A stretch of DNA of 64,000 nucleotides. It comes from Cenococcum geophilum 1.58. Lineage: Eukaryota; Ascomycota; Dothideomycetes; Gloniales; Gloniaceae. The notes under the pieces are model-generated. The model saw only the letters and a program-made list of their open reading frames with translations. It did no database searches and was not told the DNA's origin. A program made the position numbers and the translations under genes. The stretch covers positions 62,001-126,000 of the forward strand of contig KV748203.1 in assembly GCA_001692895.1 (NCBI GenBank), read 5' to 3'. Of this stretch, positions 10,866 through 20,700 are shown in pieces (position 1 is the stretch's first letter; the number at the start of each line of letters is the position of its first letter).

Positions 10866-11861
10866 TTACCAAGGAACATCACCAAACCACTTCTGAATCT
10901 GTTCGGGACTCGGTCCTTGCTTTGGGTCTCTGCTTCCAGCTCCCCCCCCCGAATCTCCCCCTAGACCCTTCCCGTGGCCCCCCACCTCTGGCTTAGGACT
11001 CTGGCCGTTCCCACCTTTATTCTTCGTCGACTCAGATGACGATTCTGGCTCTTTTGCCAATGCTCCTTTTCCCGCGTGCTCTTTTAACCACTTCGCCTCA
11101 AAGCTATCCTCTCCGAAATGCAATATCTGCCGCTGTACAGCGTCCGGTGAACGCCGGATATCGGTCCAATTTTCCGCATACAACAACTCGAGCATTGCGG
11201 GTGTATGAGCACCCATCTGCGCTGCTCGAGTTAGATATCTGTCGAATACTGCGCCTTTATCGAGACAGCAACGCAAGATTTCGTGGTGTTGCTTTTGCGC
11301 TGCGAGACAGGCGGCAGGTTGGAGCGGATCGGGCACAGAGGGTTGGCCGCGTAGGGCTTGTAAAGCGGACTTGAAGCTGTCTGTTTTGCCTTTGATACAA
11401 AGCGTGAAGATCTCCTCATAGTCTGAGGTGTCTAGTTATGTCTGTTTATCACAGTTGGTTGCGGGGATCAGGAGGCCAGCTTACCTTCCAACGGCTTGTA
11501 ATCAGATGCTAGAGCCACCTCACGAAGCGAGCCCACCCACGGCTCAATAGATGCTAAAGTGTCTCCGATGCTAGAGATACTGTCTTGGGGGTGGCGAACT
11601 CCTTGAAAGTGTGCTAGTAAGTGATTAAAGAACTCTTGCTGCGTGATTCCGCCTTCTGGCAAGTTCGCTTTTGCAACAGCCTGTAAGAAACAGAGCGACA
11701 TGTTCCCGCTTCGAAAATGTTGTGATGTTAATGCCCACCTCGTATGAATACAGTTTCGCGCGAGCGGCATTTCTCAAAAGTCGTCCACTCACTTTAAGAC
11801 GTGGGGCATTCGCCTCAGGTGAGCCCCGCCGCCACCGGGATGTGCTTGTGACGTATTGCAT
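10866..11861 (-). CDS. Ankyrin-like protein with C-terminal WFGDVPW motif, 3 exons
   Basis: My model joins 11861-11793, 11680-11485 and 11422-10866 on the minus strand, giving 273 residues. The introns are 11792-11681 (GTGAGT to TTACAG) and 11484-11423 (GTAAGC to CCTCAG), and the joined frame stays open. Residues about 90-175 look like degenerate ankyrin repeats, with a (D)PLQPAACLAAQKQHHEILRC block and a following CLDKGAVF segment. Residues about 200-258 are a Gly/Ser/Lys-rich, probably disordered linker. The last 14 residues, 260-273, are SPEQIQKWFGDVPW, nearly identical to the end of the secreted protein at 13935-14796. No signal peptide or membrane segment is seen, so a cytosolic protein-protein interaction role is likely. 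The N-terminus is uncertain. An alternative start exon beginning with MIIHQDPSK at about 11980, using a GTAAGT donor at about 11887, also splices in frame. The gene is not RIP-affected and probably intact. Confidence 0.65.
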
Positions 11862-12071
11862 GCTTACTGCAGAACTTACTCCCGCCAATAGAGGTGCTTT
11901 CTCAGCCACGGAGGAGCAACGGGCGGTAAGGCTGCATCTGCACTGCCACAGTACATCCTGTTAATCTTACTTGGATCCTGGTGGATTATCATCTGAGACG
12001 ACTAGGCGTAATCATCGGAGCGATCGAGATGGGCAACCGGCAGATGTAGTCACACTATCTAGTCAGCTGGC
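11862..12071. other. Upstream region of the ankyrin-like gene
   Basis: This 210-bp segment between the chosen start codon and the MITE would hold the promoter, or an alternative first exon. No clear TATA box is seen. The MITE insertion at 12081 lies only about 220 bp from the start codon, so it may affect expression. Confidence 0.4.
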
Positions 12072-12299
12072 CGCCTTATGCGGACAGGATCCGGACAGTA
12101 ACTCTTGGCAGTAACTTTACTGTCCGAATCTTTTTGATCGGCGGCGGCTCAGCAGGCGGTAAAGGAAGCCAAGACACTACACAGGGCCTATTTTAGCTTT
12201 CCCGTTATCTATTTCTACTCTTTCTTGTGCTTTAGGTCTCTCCCCCTACGCGTTTCTCTCTACGCGTCTTTCTCTCTATACGTCTCCCCTTGTAAAAGA

Positions 12300-12450
12300 G
12301 GCACGGGCGAGGCACGGGCAAGGCACGGGCAGAGACGCGAGCAGACGCACAAGTAGAGGCACAAGCAGAGCTACGAGTAGAGCCATGAGCAGAGGGAGGA
12401 GCAGAGGGAGGAGCAAGGGGAGAAGCAAAGGGAGAAGTAAGGGGGCAGCC
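12300..12450 (+). repeat. GAGCAGAG-type 12-bp tandem repeat in the MITE (left)
   Basis: Imperfect 12-bp units such as GAGCAGAGCTAC and GAGTAGAGCCAT on the plus strand, preceded by GGCACGGGCAA-type units. The reverse complement resembles the GCTCTGCTCGTG units at 12607-12745. Confidence 0.75.
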
Positions 12451-12606
12451 TAGATAGGAAGGTGTGTCAGGAGGGTGGGTCTGGATGAACAGTGCTCAGT
12501 TGATCTACAGGGGTAAATTAAGGCTTAGCTCTGATATTCCCTTTCTAGGCGCCCCTTTCTATCTCTACGCCTCGCACCTCTATATCTCTCCACTTTTCCA
12601 CATCCT

Positions 12607-12745
12607 ACTTGTGGCTCTGCTCGTAGCTCTGCTCGTGGCTCTGCTCGTGGCTCTGCTCGTGTCTCTGCTCGTGGCTCTACTCGTGGCTCTGCTCGTGCGT
12701 CTGGCTCTGCTCGTGCGTCTACTCGTATCTCTGCCCGTGTCTCCT
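12607..12745 (+). repeat. GCTCTGCTCGTG 12-bp tandem repeat in the MITE (right)
   Basis: About eleven copies of a 12-bp unit close to GCTCTGCTCGTG. An ORF across it (12464-12802) is an artefact of the repeat period being divisible by three. The unit belongs to the same sequence family as the arrays at 23385-23690 and 42795-43370. Confidence 0.85.
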
Positions 12746-13273
12746 TGCGTCTCCTTATGTTTCTCTTTGCACGTTTTATGGGGGTTTGGTAAAAAGGTGT
12801 AGAGACATAGATGTAGACACAAAGACGTAAGGACGCGGAAATTAAGGCGTAGAGGCGTAGAGGCGTAGAGGCGCAGAGGGAGGCGCAGAGGTGTGAGGGA
12901 GGCGTGGAGGTGCAGAGAGGTAGGCCGTGCTAAATTAAGTTATGACTCTAACAAATAAGCTCTAAGCCACTAATTTTATACCGGCAGAATGAAACTTGGC
13001 AGAAGATTCGGACAGTAAAGTTACTGCCAAGAGTTACTCTCCGGATCCTGTCCGCGCCTTATGCCCGTTCAACCATTCCTACGTTTTGTTTCAGATCCTA
13101 TATAGTCCATTTTGACACCTTTTACTGGTTACAGGGCAAAATTGTCTACGATGATCGGTGTTCTGATCACTTGGCGCTGACGCGCGCTCCATGAGTCGAC
13201 CCCAAACCTTTCACTTGCAATCATACTGCGTAGTACTCCATTGCTGATTTATAGTTCGTTTGGTCTGACCGTT

Positions 13274-13534
13274 TCATCCAGTCACAGGATGGAACAAGTC
13301 AACCAACAAATGCCCCCAAGCCGCTTCTTGAGTCACTACGGAGACGTGTTCGCGTCTTCCCGTGGAACAAGAAGAGGAATATGTCGTATATTTCCTTGTC
13401 ATGACTAATTCAGGGCAGAAATCCTTGGGGAATAGACTTGGAGGGCAGCAAGCATGTGTGCTAAGAGTAAAAAAACGGATACCTTTGTGGAATCCTACGT
13501 CCACTTCAGAGTATCTATTTCTGTAGAGAACCAT
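13274..13534 (-). CDS. Small ORF of unknown function, doubtful
   Basis: An 86-codon ORF starting MVLYRNRYSEVDVG, with several Cys residues (one CC pair) and no recognisable domain. The frame extends upstream without an ATG, and a splice acceptor-like GCTGACCGCAG lies just before this start, so it could be an internal exon. I could not find an upstream exon that joins in phase. The composition is that of normal host DNA. It may not be a gene. Confidence 0.22.
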   Translation of the reverse strand: MVLYRNRYSEVDVGFHKGIRFFTLSTHACCPPSLFPKDFCPELVMTRKYTTYSSSCSTGRREHVSVVTQEAAWGHLLVDLFHPVTG

Positions 13535-13725
13535 TCTATTCCCTGCGGTCAGCGATGAAGACGTTAGCGTACCCAAACCAAAGGCAAACACAGCCAAGAA
13601 TCAACAAATACTGGTATCATCAAAGTAAGGCCGCCGCAAATTACCAAAATCGCGGCGACAATGTTGGCTGAATCATACTCCTTCTCCCTGTGGCCATGCC
13701 CCCTGCGATGGCGAAATTCTCACAG

Positions 13726-13792
13726 ATGGATTCGACCCCGGACCTCTGGAATGCACGTCTGAGGCGAGTTGGTCTACTCGACATAATCCTGC
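13726..13792 (-). other. tRNA-like remnant with near-consensus B box
   Basis: On the minus strand GGGTCGAATCC matches the polymerase III B box GGTTCGANNCC except at one position. It follows an anticodon-arm-like stretch, CTCAGACGTGCATTCCAGAGG. The upstream D-arm and acceptor stem do not pair properly, so this is not a functional tRNA. It could be a decayed tRNA gene or a SINE head. Confidence 0.25.
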
Positions 13793-13857
13793 ACATGGCT
13801 CAGCAATTATGAGGCCATGTGATGTGAAAACGCACGTTATGGTGCGGGCATCGCGGA

Positions 13858-13863
13858 TATAAA
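13858..13863 (+). promoter_or_regulatory. TATA box of the secreted-protein gene
   Basis: TATAAA lies 72 bp upstream of the start codon at 13935, in the context GCGGATATAAAGAGAGC. That spacing fits a fungal TATA promoter with a 5' untranslated region of about 40 nt. No other TATA match is closer to the start. Confidence 0.55.
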
Positions 13864-13934
13864 GAGAGCATAATCTCCCCAAGAGAACTGCATCACCGCA
13901 ATTAACTAGTCTTCATTGAAGCTGTACATTAGCA

Positions 13935-14796
13935 ATGTATATCGCCAGACTTCTCTTTTCCACCGTTATTGTAGCGTTTCAAGCTAGAGTGGGACATGGG
14001 ACGCCAGTTCCAGGTCGACTGCAACCGCGTGTAGACTGTGACGATGTTTCGAAATATACGGTTCAGGTAACTTCGCATACATCTATGTATATGCCCTGCC
14101 GGAGAGGAGAAAATCGCTGATATGACATACTAGTATTTCATGGACCACAAGGTCTACGAACCCCCAGCTTCGACGTGCTTATTTTACACGGCGTGGCTGA
14201 GTGCCATCGCCCAGCGCTTCGCTCACTCGGGAGGAGCATCCATGACCACCATATGGGTTCGTGCAACACCAGCGGCCTAATCAATTCGAGACTTGGGAAC
14301 TAAATCGTGCAGGATATGTGGCCTTGCGACTACTACAACGGTGACCTAGAAGACGAGAACAACCGTTTGCGTTGCATATTCAAGGACAAAGACACTCGAA
14401 CCGAATACTTCGAGCACATGTCCGAGGCCATGGCAATATCTTGTGATATATTTGCCACTGTCATGACCAATTTCACAGACAATATTCCGCAGGATGGCAT
14501 TTGGGGAAGAGTGGAGCAGCCAGCTCTTCAGAGAACAGGGAATCCCGGAGGCCAGATTGATACGGTGAGTGCTCTTTGTCGGGACTCTTTACAGCAGAGC
14601 GGAGGGCTAATAATCAGCCACGTAGATTGTCGCAGTGGACTTGAAAGGTGATAATCTGGTGACAGTGTGGGAACGTCCTGGTACACGTCGTAAGCGCTCA
14701 GTCCAGGAGGGAAATATGTTGGAGGCGAGAGACCAGCCGAATGGATGCTACACGCCAGAGCAAATCCAGGAGTGGTTCGGAGATGTCCCATGGTAA
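13935..14796 (+). CDS. Secreted Cys-containing protein with C-terminal WFGDVPW motif, 4 exons
   Basis: Exons 13935-14066, 14134-14256, 14313-14564 and 14626-14796 join, all in phase 0, to a 225-residue protein. Introns are 67, 56 and 61 nt, each GT-AG with a branch-like CTGAT, CTAAA or CTAAT. Residues 1-21 form a signal peptide (MYIARLLFSTVIVAFQ), so export is likely. The mature part has six Cys (35, 59, 90, 106, 129, 210), enough for three disulfides. A middle region (about 85-165) contains WPCDYY, NRLRCIF and DGIWGRVEQP. At about 188-194 TRRKRSV looks like a Kex2-type basic site. The protein ends YTPEQIQEWFGDVPW, the motif also ending the ankyrin-like protein. I do not recognise the family. 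Size, secretion and Cys content fit a candidate effector, which is inference. Confidence 0.8.
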
Positions 14797-15430
14797 TCGA
14801 CACTCCGATTTTTTAGTTCCGACATCGGTATATTTCGAGTCGTGCTCTTGGGATAAGTACCCTAGTGTGTATTGAAACGGTGTGGATTAGAGGGTGGCTT
14901 GAGGAATGCTTGTGAATCTGGAGGCTTCCAAATTGACGTACTCCTGCTTCTCTTGATACTCGTTTGCATGAGAAGCGATTATATATTTCTATACAATCGT
15001 CGTGAAATCAAGTGGAGTTCATTTGCATGTGTGAGAGGGAAGATAACATAAAAATGAAGCCACTCCTCTAGCAGATAGAAAAACCAATTTGTTCAGCTTT
15101 CTTGTTCTTAGCAGCATATACAATATGCTTATCAGTAGGGATCTAGGTCTCGGCATGCAAAGGACGTTATCTCATTGCTTAAGATAGTAAAGTGCAGCGC
15201 TTTGTTTGATGGTGGGAAAAAAAGCTACGTGTCCATCTCTGGATTTCAAATGCCAGAAATGAAAATAGAAATACCTAAGCATTTTCGTCTTGATGGCGAT
15301 GAAATAGCACATGAAACTTGTATTGGGGGCTGCAGTCAGCCTTGCGTCTGAGACGTTAGATACATCCTCTTATTAAGCTTCAAGCCCGTGCCCAGCGTTC
15401 GATACGAAAGGGCGCTAAGGTTCCGGTGCC
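14797..15430. other. Intergenic region downstream of the secreted-protein gene
   Basis: No gene is supported. The first few hundred bases are probably 3' untranslated region. A short ATG ORF at 15311 (MKLVLGAAVSLAS...) looks like a signal peptide but stops after about 20 codons, and I found no splice that joins it to the ORF at 15431. Bases 15255-15410 are related to 9570-9745. Confidence 0.45.
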
Positions 15431-15691
15431 ATGGCACACTGCGAGGTATCTGGGATCATTGATCACAAGCCGGCACAATCTGCCGCGCCAGCTGAATTGC
15501 ATCGCACGGAAACCGCCATCCTCGACCCGAATCCTGCGTATCGACGTAGTGTCGTCAAAGGTTGGTCATTAAGCCAACGATTCGAATTGATCGAGCAGGA
15601 GACATATGGCCCGGGGTCGAAAGTAAGAATGAGCTCAGCGGTTAAGGCTGGATTTGGAGCTGGATCTAGGCCAGAGCCTGAGCAGGAGATG

Positions 15692-16922
15692 TGTCGATCG
15701 GTAGTCCGTGCACCGATTGTAAGAAAGGAAGAACTCGTGTAAAGATTAATCTATGTGGAAAAAGAGGCTATATATATATAAAGTAGATGCAGGTACAGGG
15801 GGGGGGTATGTAACTGAAACAGGGGGTATAGGCTAAATCCAACCTGAATCGACACACCCTCCCAGCTTAACAGCAGTGCTGCTTAAGCTGATACTTAAAA
15901 TTAATCCAAATCTAGAACTTAGATAGGATATCGTCGGTAAGGCTATATATAGGCCAACTTTGTTGATAAGGCCGTAGGTTAGCAGCCACGTTGTTAGTCT
16001 TTGTCCGGTTAATGCTAGCCGTACTAGTGTTTAGATTCTCCTATACTGTCTAGCAGTTGTCCATCTATGCCTAGATCCTCCTATACACTCTAGTAATCGT
16101 CTATCTATGCCTAGATCCTCCTATACTGTCTAATAATTATCTATCTAATATCTAGCTATGCCATAATAGCACGGTTGTTGTCTTATCTTTAGTAGTACGG
16201 TACTAGCGTTAATATAATATAGCAGTAAGGTGCCAGCTCTAGGGTAACGTAGCAGTAAGGTATAAGCTCTGGGTAAGAGCGGTAACGTGCCAGCTCTAGG
16301 GTAAAGTAGCAATGCGCTAGCTTTACGATAACGTAGCAGTAAGGTGCTAGCTCCAAGATATAATAGCAGTATAATACTAGTAACTGGTTAGTATCCGTAG
16401 GCAAATTAGCGCGGAGTCTTATCGGTTTTTAGTAGTAAGGTGCTAGCTCCTGTCCTTCCACTAGCTCGTTGCCCCAATAAACCCAAACTCTTAGGCCGCC
16501 TTATCTCTGGCTCCTGCCTTATATCTAGCACTAAGTACCTGCCTTAACCCGGCCTGCCTTAATCCGGCACCTTAGTACCTGCCTTGTCTCTAGCTCTTAC
16601 CTCATCTCTAGCGTACAGCGGGCATTATTGGTTGTAACATTGGTAGAAGGATATAAAAGTAATCACGAGTACGTTAATAACTAAAGTACCCAGACACAAG
16701 CCTATAGGAACAGCTAATTAAAAGAAATCGGCGCGTAGGAAATAACCCGGGCTTATAACTGTCGATCAGTAGTCCGTGCACCAATTATAAGAAAGGAAGA
16801 ACTCGTGTAAAGATTNATCTATGTGGAAAAAGAGGCTATATATATATAAAGTAGATGCAGGTACAGGGGGGGGGTATGTAACTGAAACAGGGGGTATAGG
16901 CTAAATCCAACCTGAATCGACA
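15692..16922. mobile_element. TRIM-like miniature LTR element, 1231 bp, TSD AGATG
   Basis: Two 163-bp direct repeats (15692-15854 and 16760-16922) are nearly identical, start TGTCGA and end TCGACA, and are flanked by AGATG at 15687-15691 and 16923-16927. These are the marks of an LTR retrotransposon insertion. The 905-bp interior has no coding capacity for Gag or Pol, so it is a terminal-repeat retrotransposon in miniature that must have been moved by another element. The few LTR differences are mostly C-to-T or G-to-A. A good tRNA primer-binding match after the left LTR is not obvious. Each LTR carries a run of nine or more G (15797-15806). Confidence 0.88.
16020..16400 (+). repeat. Two tandem repeats inside the TRIM
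   Basis: About 16030-16150 has three copies of an approximately 45-bp unit containing CTCCTATACTGTCTA and ATCTATGCCTAGAT. About 16190-16400 has five imperfect copies of a unit containing GTAGCAGTAAGGTGCTAGCTC. They account for most of the interior of this short element. Confidence 0.65.
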
Positions 16923-17011
16923 AGATGCTAGAAGGGTGTGCAAGGCAGATCGCTCGTGTTGAGAATTGGGTGGCTGGGCCCAATATAGGGTGGCTGTTAC
17001 CAGCCACCTAA

Positions 17012-17327
17012 TTATTGTTGTATATAATACGAGCTTCTTACCCTACCAAATATTATGCATTCAACCTTCCATCTTACTTTTAACTCCCCTCAGTCGTTCA
17101 TTTCAACAGCTCGGTACCACCGTGATCCGTCGAGGCACAGCAAGAAAGAATGGGCGGTAACCTTGGTGAAGCATTTTCTTAATTGGGTGGGTTTCGTTTT
17201 ATGGACTTAGCGTGTGTAAGGGCTGGCCTGACGTAGGACCAAAGGAGTAAACGAGTGTCTGTCAAAAGAGTGTGTATTGTTCTATTTTTCTCTGGGAAGT
17301 GGGGCAAGAGGATTGATTGATTGATTG
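17012..17327. other. Host DNA between the split ORF and the Copia element
   Basis: Normal composition with no supported gene. It ends with a short (GATT)n tract at 17311-17330, into which the Copia element inserted. Confidence 0.5.
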
Positions 17328-17332
17328 ATTCC

Positions 17333-17577
17333 TGTTGGCCACGGAGGTAGCCTTACTACGGAGGTGCGACGGGTGCTGTTCGACGTCCGTATCAGACGGT
17401 ATCAGTATAGTCTCAACCTGTATCATCACTCTCTAGGGACCCCTGTAGGAGGTCAATTCTCTTATGTATATTAGGGCTCTTAGAGCCACCTTGAATAAAG
17501 CAGATCAATCGTTCAATTCTGTGTCTCTATATCAATCAGCTAGCTATATGTCATTCGTGATACCTGCCTGGCTGAAA
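17333..17577 (+). repeat. 5' LTR of the Copia element
   Basis: 245 bp, less mutated than the 3' LTR. It keeps the CAGACGG and CCTGTAGGAGG forms that are TTAGACGG-like or CCTATAGG in the other LTR. Confidence 0.95.
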
Positions 17578-17587
17578 GTTATGAGCC
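17578..17587 (+). other. Primer-binding site for half initiator tRNA-Met
   Basis: GTTATGAGCC directly follows the 5' LTR. It is complementary to GGCTCATAAC, the anticodon stem-loop of eukaryotic initiator tRNA-Met. Copia-group elements are known to prime from such an internal tRNA fragment. Confidence 0.75.
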
Positions 17588-17733
17588 TGGTAACCTTCTA
17601 AGCACCAGGGAGATCTCAGTGGCCAGACGAATACCACTAAGCCTATTTGAGCATAGTTCGTCACGAAATATCGCGTGCTTTACGCGAAAGCGCGTCTCTT
17701 TACGCAACCTTAACCCTTAAAACAAAAGCCACC

Positions 17734-20700
17734 ATGGCACCCATAATGGACTCTACTAATCCTCTTTTGCTGACCTAAAAAGACTGGCCTTTATAGTTTC
17801 AATTTATCCGTCAAGAAGTAAGTTTTACGAAGATCTGGGACTATGTAGACCTAGATAAGGCGGAGAACGAAATCAAAGAAAACACTGAGCTAGAGATACC
17901 TTTGATATCCATAGTACTAGTAGCTCCTGCAGCATCAGTAGCAGCTCCTACAACGCTAGTAGCAGCACCTGTAACACTAGCAACAGCTCCTATAGCACCG
18001 GCAGCAGCTCCTATAGCTCCAGCAGTAACTCTAGCGTCTACTAAAACCGCTATACCTGCCTCATTAAATTAGCAACAAACTCTACAATTAATAGAGATAT
18101 AGAGAATGCTCTTCGAGCTATATAAGCTCCAATAACAAGATTACCTAAAGCGGGAAGAAAAGCTCCACACCTTTATAGCACTACTGTATGCTACAATAGG
18201 AACCAACTTCTCAGGGTATCTTAAAAACCTTACTATACCGTACTCGATCTTAAGACAGCTGAAAAAGGTAGTAAAGCCATTATAAGCTACGTTGCAGTAA
18301 ATGGTACTAGATAATCTTAAGAAACGGAAATAAGGGCCTAAACGTTAAACTCTAGAATCTTGGCTTTAGCTATATATTACTATTATATAGAACGGCGAAG
18401 AGCTAGAGGAAGGGTTAATAAAGGTAACGGAAAGCAGTATTATATAAGCCTTTGTCTAGGACTGTAAGGAGATCTATCCAGCTCTGTATTATGCCTTTAT
18501 TTAAAAGGTAGCGAAGAGGTTAGAGAAGCTTACAATGGCGACAATAATTAAGGAATTTAACCTCCTCTATAAGCATTTAAATACGGGATATAACGCCCAT
18601 GCTATACTCTTAGGGCAGCTATTTATAGATTTAATGATGTCTACTACCCTAGTACCTTTTCAATCGTCTAAGACAAAGTGCTCTACTTATAGTTTACCCT
18701 ATAAGTTAAAGAATTGCAAGTAACTGTTTTAGTCTCTTTAAGGTTTAAACTTTATACTAAATAATAAGTATTTAAGAAGGTATTAGGAATGGCTTAAGGT
18801 CCCATTAAATAAGTAGTATTATAATAAGAGGGTTAAGTAGATTAAGAGGGAAGGCCCTAGGTTAAGGACGTCTATATTAGCTTCGTTTACTGCTAAAAAG
18901 ATTAAGGATCTAGATAGGCCCTAAGCTACAGCGGCAGCTGTAATAATATCCTTTTTATTATTAATATTATCGCAGGATTATCCAGATCTGTCTTTAATTA
19001 ACGCCTAGGGGTATAACACTATAGCAGACACCCACTTCTGTAACGATATTAGATACTTCCGTAACTTTAAGCTAAGTATATCTATAGCAACGGCTAGAGA
19101 TTCTGGAGCAGAAATTTATAGATATAGTGATATCAACCTAGCCATTAAGGTGGGCAAATAACGCCTAACTCGGTATCTAATATTGAGGAACATAGCGTAT
19201 ACTCCCTATTTTTATACCAATTTGATATCTATAGTAAAGCTCCGTAGAGTTAGAGTAATTATTAACTAGTTTATAAATTATCTGCGGTATAAAGATAATA
19301 GAAGCCTATTTGCCAACCTTATAGAATACGGAGGTCTCTACCTTATCAACGCCATTGCTACCTTACCACCTACTCCTATTATCTACGCTATATCTACCAG
19401 ATTCTTTATAACGTCCGTATACGATAAGGTATGGTACTAACGCCTACTACACTATAATATGGAATTAGTGGAATATCTACTAACTGTAGTAGATGGGGTT
19501 AAAGTGGTTAAGACGGATAGAGGAAGGACTCCGTATAGTGTACCACTTTATAAACTATATGTTTTAGGAAAGATGACTTAGTAGATATCTTATAGGATAT
19601 TAGCAAAAGGAACCTACCCTTTTAAATATATTTACTTTAATGTTATTATAGAGGAAGACGGGTTTAATAGAGATACGTATGTAGCTTACTTTTAGTATAA
19701 CTATATAAAGTACCATCGTGCTTTTCCTATTAAGAACTACGAGTAAGAAATACTGCTCCTACTCTTTAAATCGATAATAGCATTTACGAAGAAATTTAAT
19801 ACTTAAGGTATCCGTATTTAGTATATAGATAAGGAGTAAGGTATAGGCGCTAGGGTAAAGAACCTTATCTAGCTTAATAGAGGTATTATTAAGTAATTAA
19901 CGCTATATACCCTAGCTTAAAATAAACCTGCAGAGAGGTTAGGAAGAGTCATTTCCAAATAAGTAAGGACTGCTGTTATTAAAGTAAAGTTACCCGTGGA
20001 TCTCTAGCCTAAGTTTATACTTCTAGCAGTATTCCTACTTAATTAAACTCCTATTAAGTCTATCGACTAGAGGACCCTATTTAAGATGCTTTATAAACGG
20101 AAGCTATAGCTAGCAGGACTTTATATAGCTAGATTTTTAACCTACGTGCTTATTAAATATGGTATTCCTAGGAAGGTAAAGTTTAAACTACGAGCCTAGG
20201 TAGGTTATCTTATTAGTATAAAAGCGTTAAATATTTATAGGATATAGATACCAACTACTAACTACATTATCCGACCTTGTAATGTACGAATTAATAAGTT
20301 AAAGAGATATTAATCTCCTATAATACTAGAACACCTTATTATCTTATAGGCTTAAAAAGATTATTTTTAATAAGTCTAGGACCTACTAGATAATCTTTAA
20401 GATGGCAGTAAGAACTAAATAGAGAACTTTAATAAAGAACTAGATGTAAGACTGCCGTATTTAGTAAATATTAACATTACTCCTATGTTAAAAAGCATTC
20501 AGATCTTAACAGAAGAACTCCGTTAGCTACCTACCCTAAAGCTAACTCTAGAACTATCTATACTATTAGCGTCTTTAGCGCCTTAGCAATTACTATCTAC
20601 TATAGCATCTACGCCACAGACACTATCTACTACTTAGTCATCTTCTAAAGTTACTAAACTACCGTTTATAGATCCTACACCTTATTCCGAACCTTAAATA

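Larger units (their letters stand above)
12072..13063. mobile_element. MULE-like MITE, 974 bp, with 9-bp TSD
   Basis: The element spans 12081-13054 and is bounded by the direct repeat CGCCTTATG at 12072-12080 and 13055-13063. Its terminal inverted repeats are 52 bp with one mismatch (12081-12132 and 13003-13054), starting CGGACAGGATCC. A 9-bp TSD with long TIRs is characteristic of Mutator-like elements. There is no transposase, so it is non-autonomous. Each TIR contains a palindrome: CGGACAGTAA at 12092-12101 pairs with TTACTGTCCG at 12117-12126, and one base differs in the other TIR. Two minisatellite blocks inside are roughly reverse complements of each other, so the whole element could fold into a long hairpin. 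It is hardly RIP-affected. Confidence 0.85.
15431..17011 (+). pseudogene. Small ORF split by a TRIM insertion
   Basis: An ATG in good context (GCCATGG) opens a frame that runs 87 codons to the TSD at 15687-15691 and then into the LTR of the inserted element, which adds 17 foreign codons before a stop at 15740. Removing the element and one TSD continues the frame at 16928 (LEGCARQIARVENW...) for 27 more codons to TAA at 17009-17011. The uninterrupted allele would therefore encode about 114 residues. The continuity of the frame on both sides supports a real gene. No domain, signal peptide or membrane segment is recognised. Confidence 0.5.

Noticed and set aside
13673..13882. Minus-strand 69-codon ORF
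   Set aside because: It overlaps the TATA region of the secreted-protein gene and the tRNA-like remnant, with no protein similarity.
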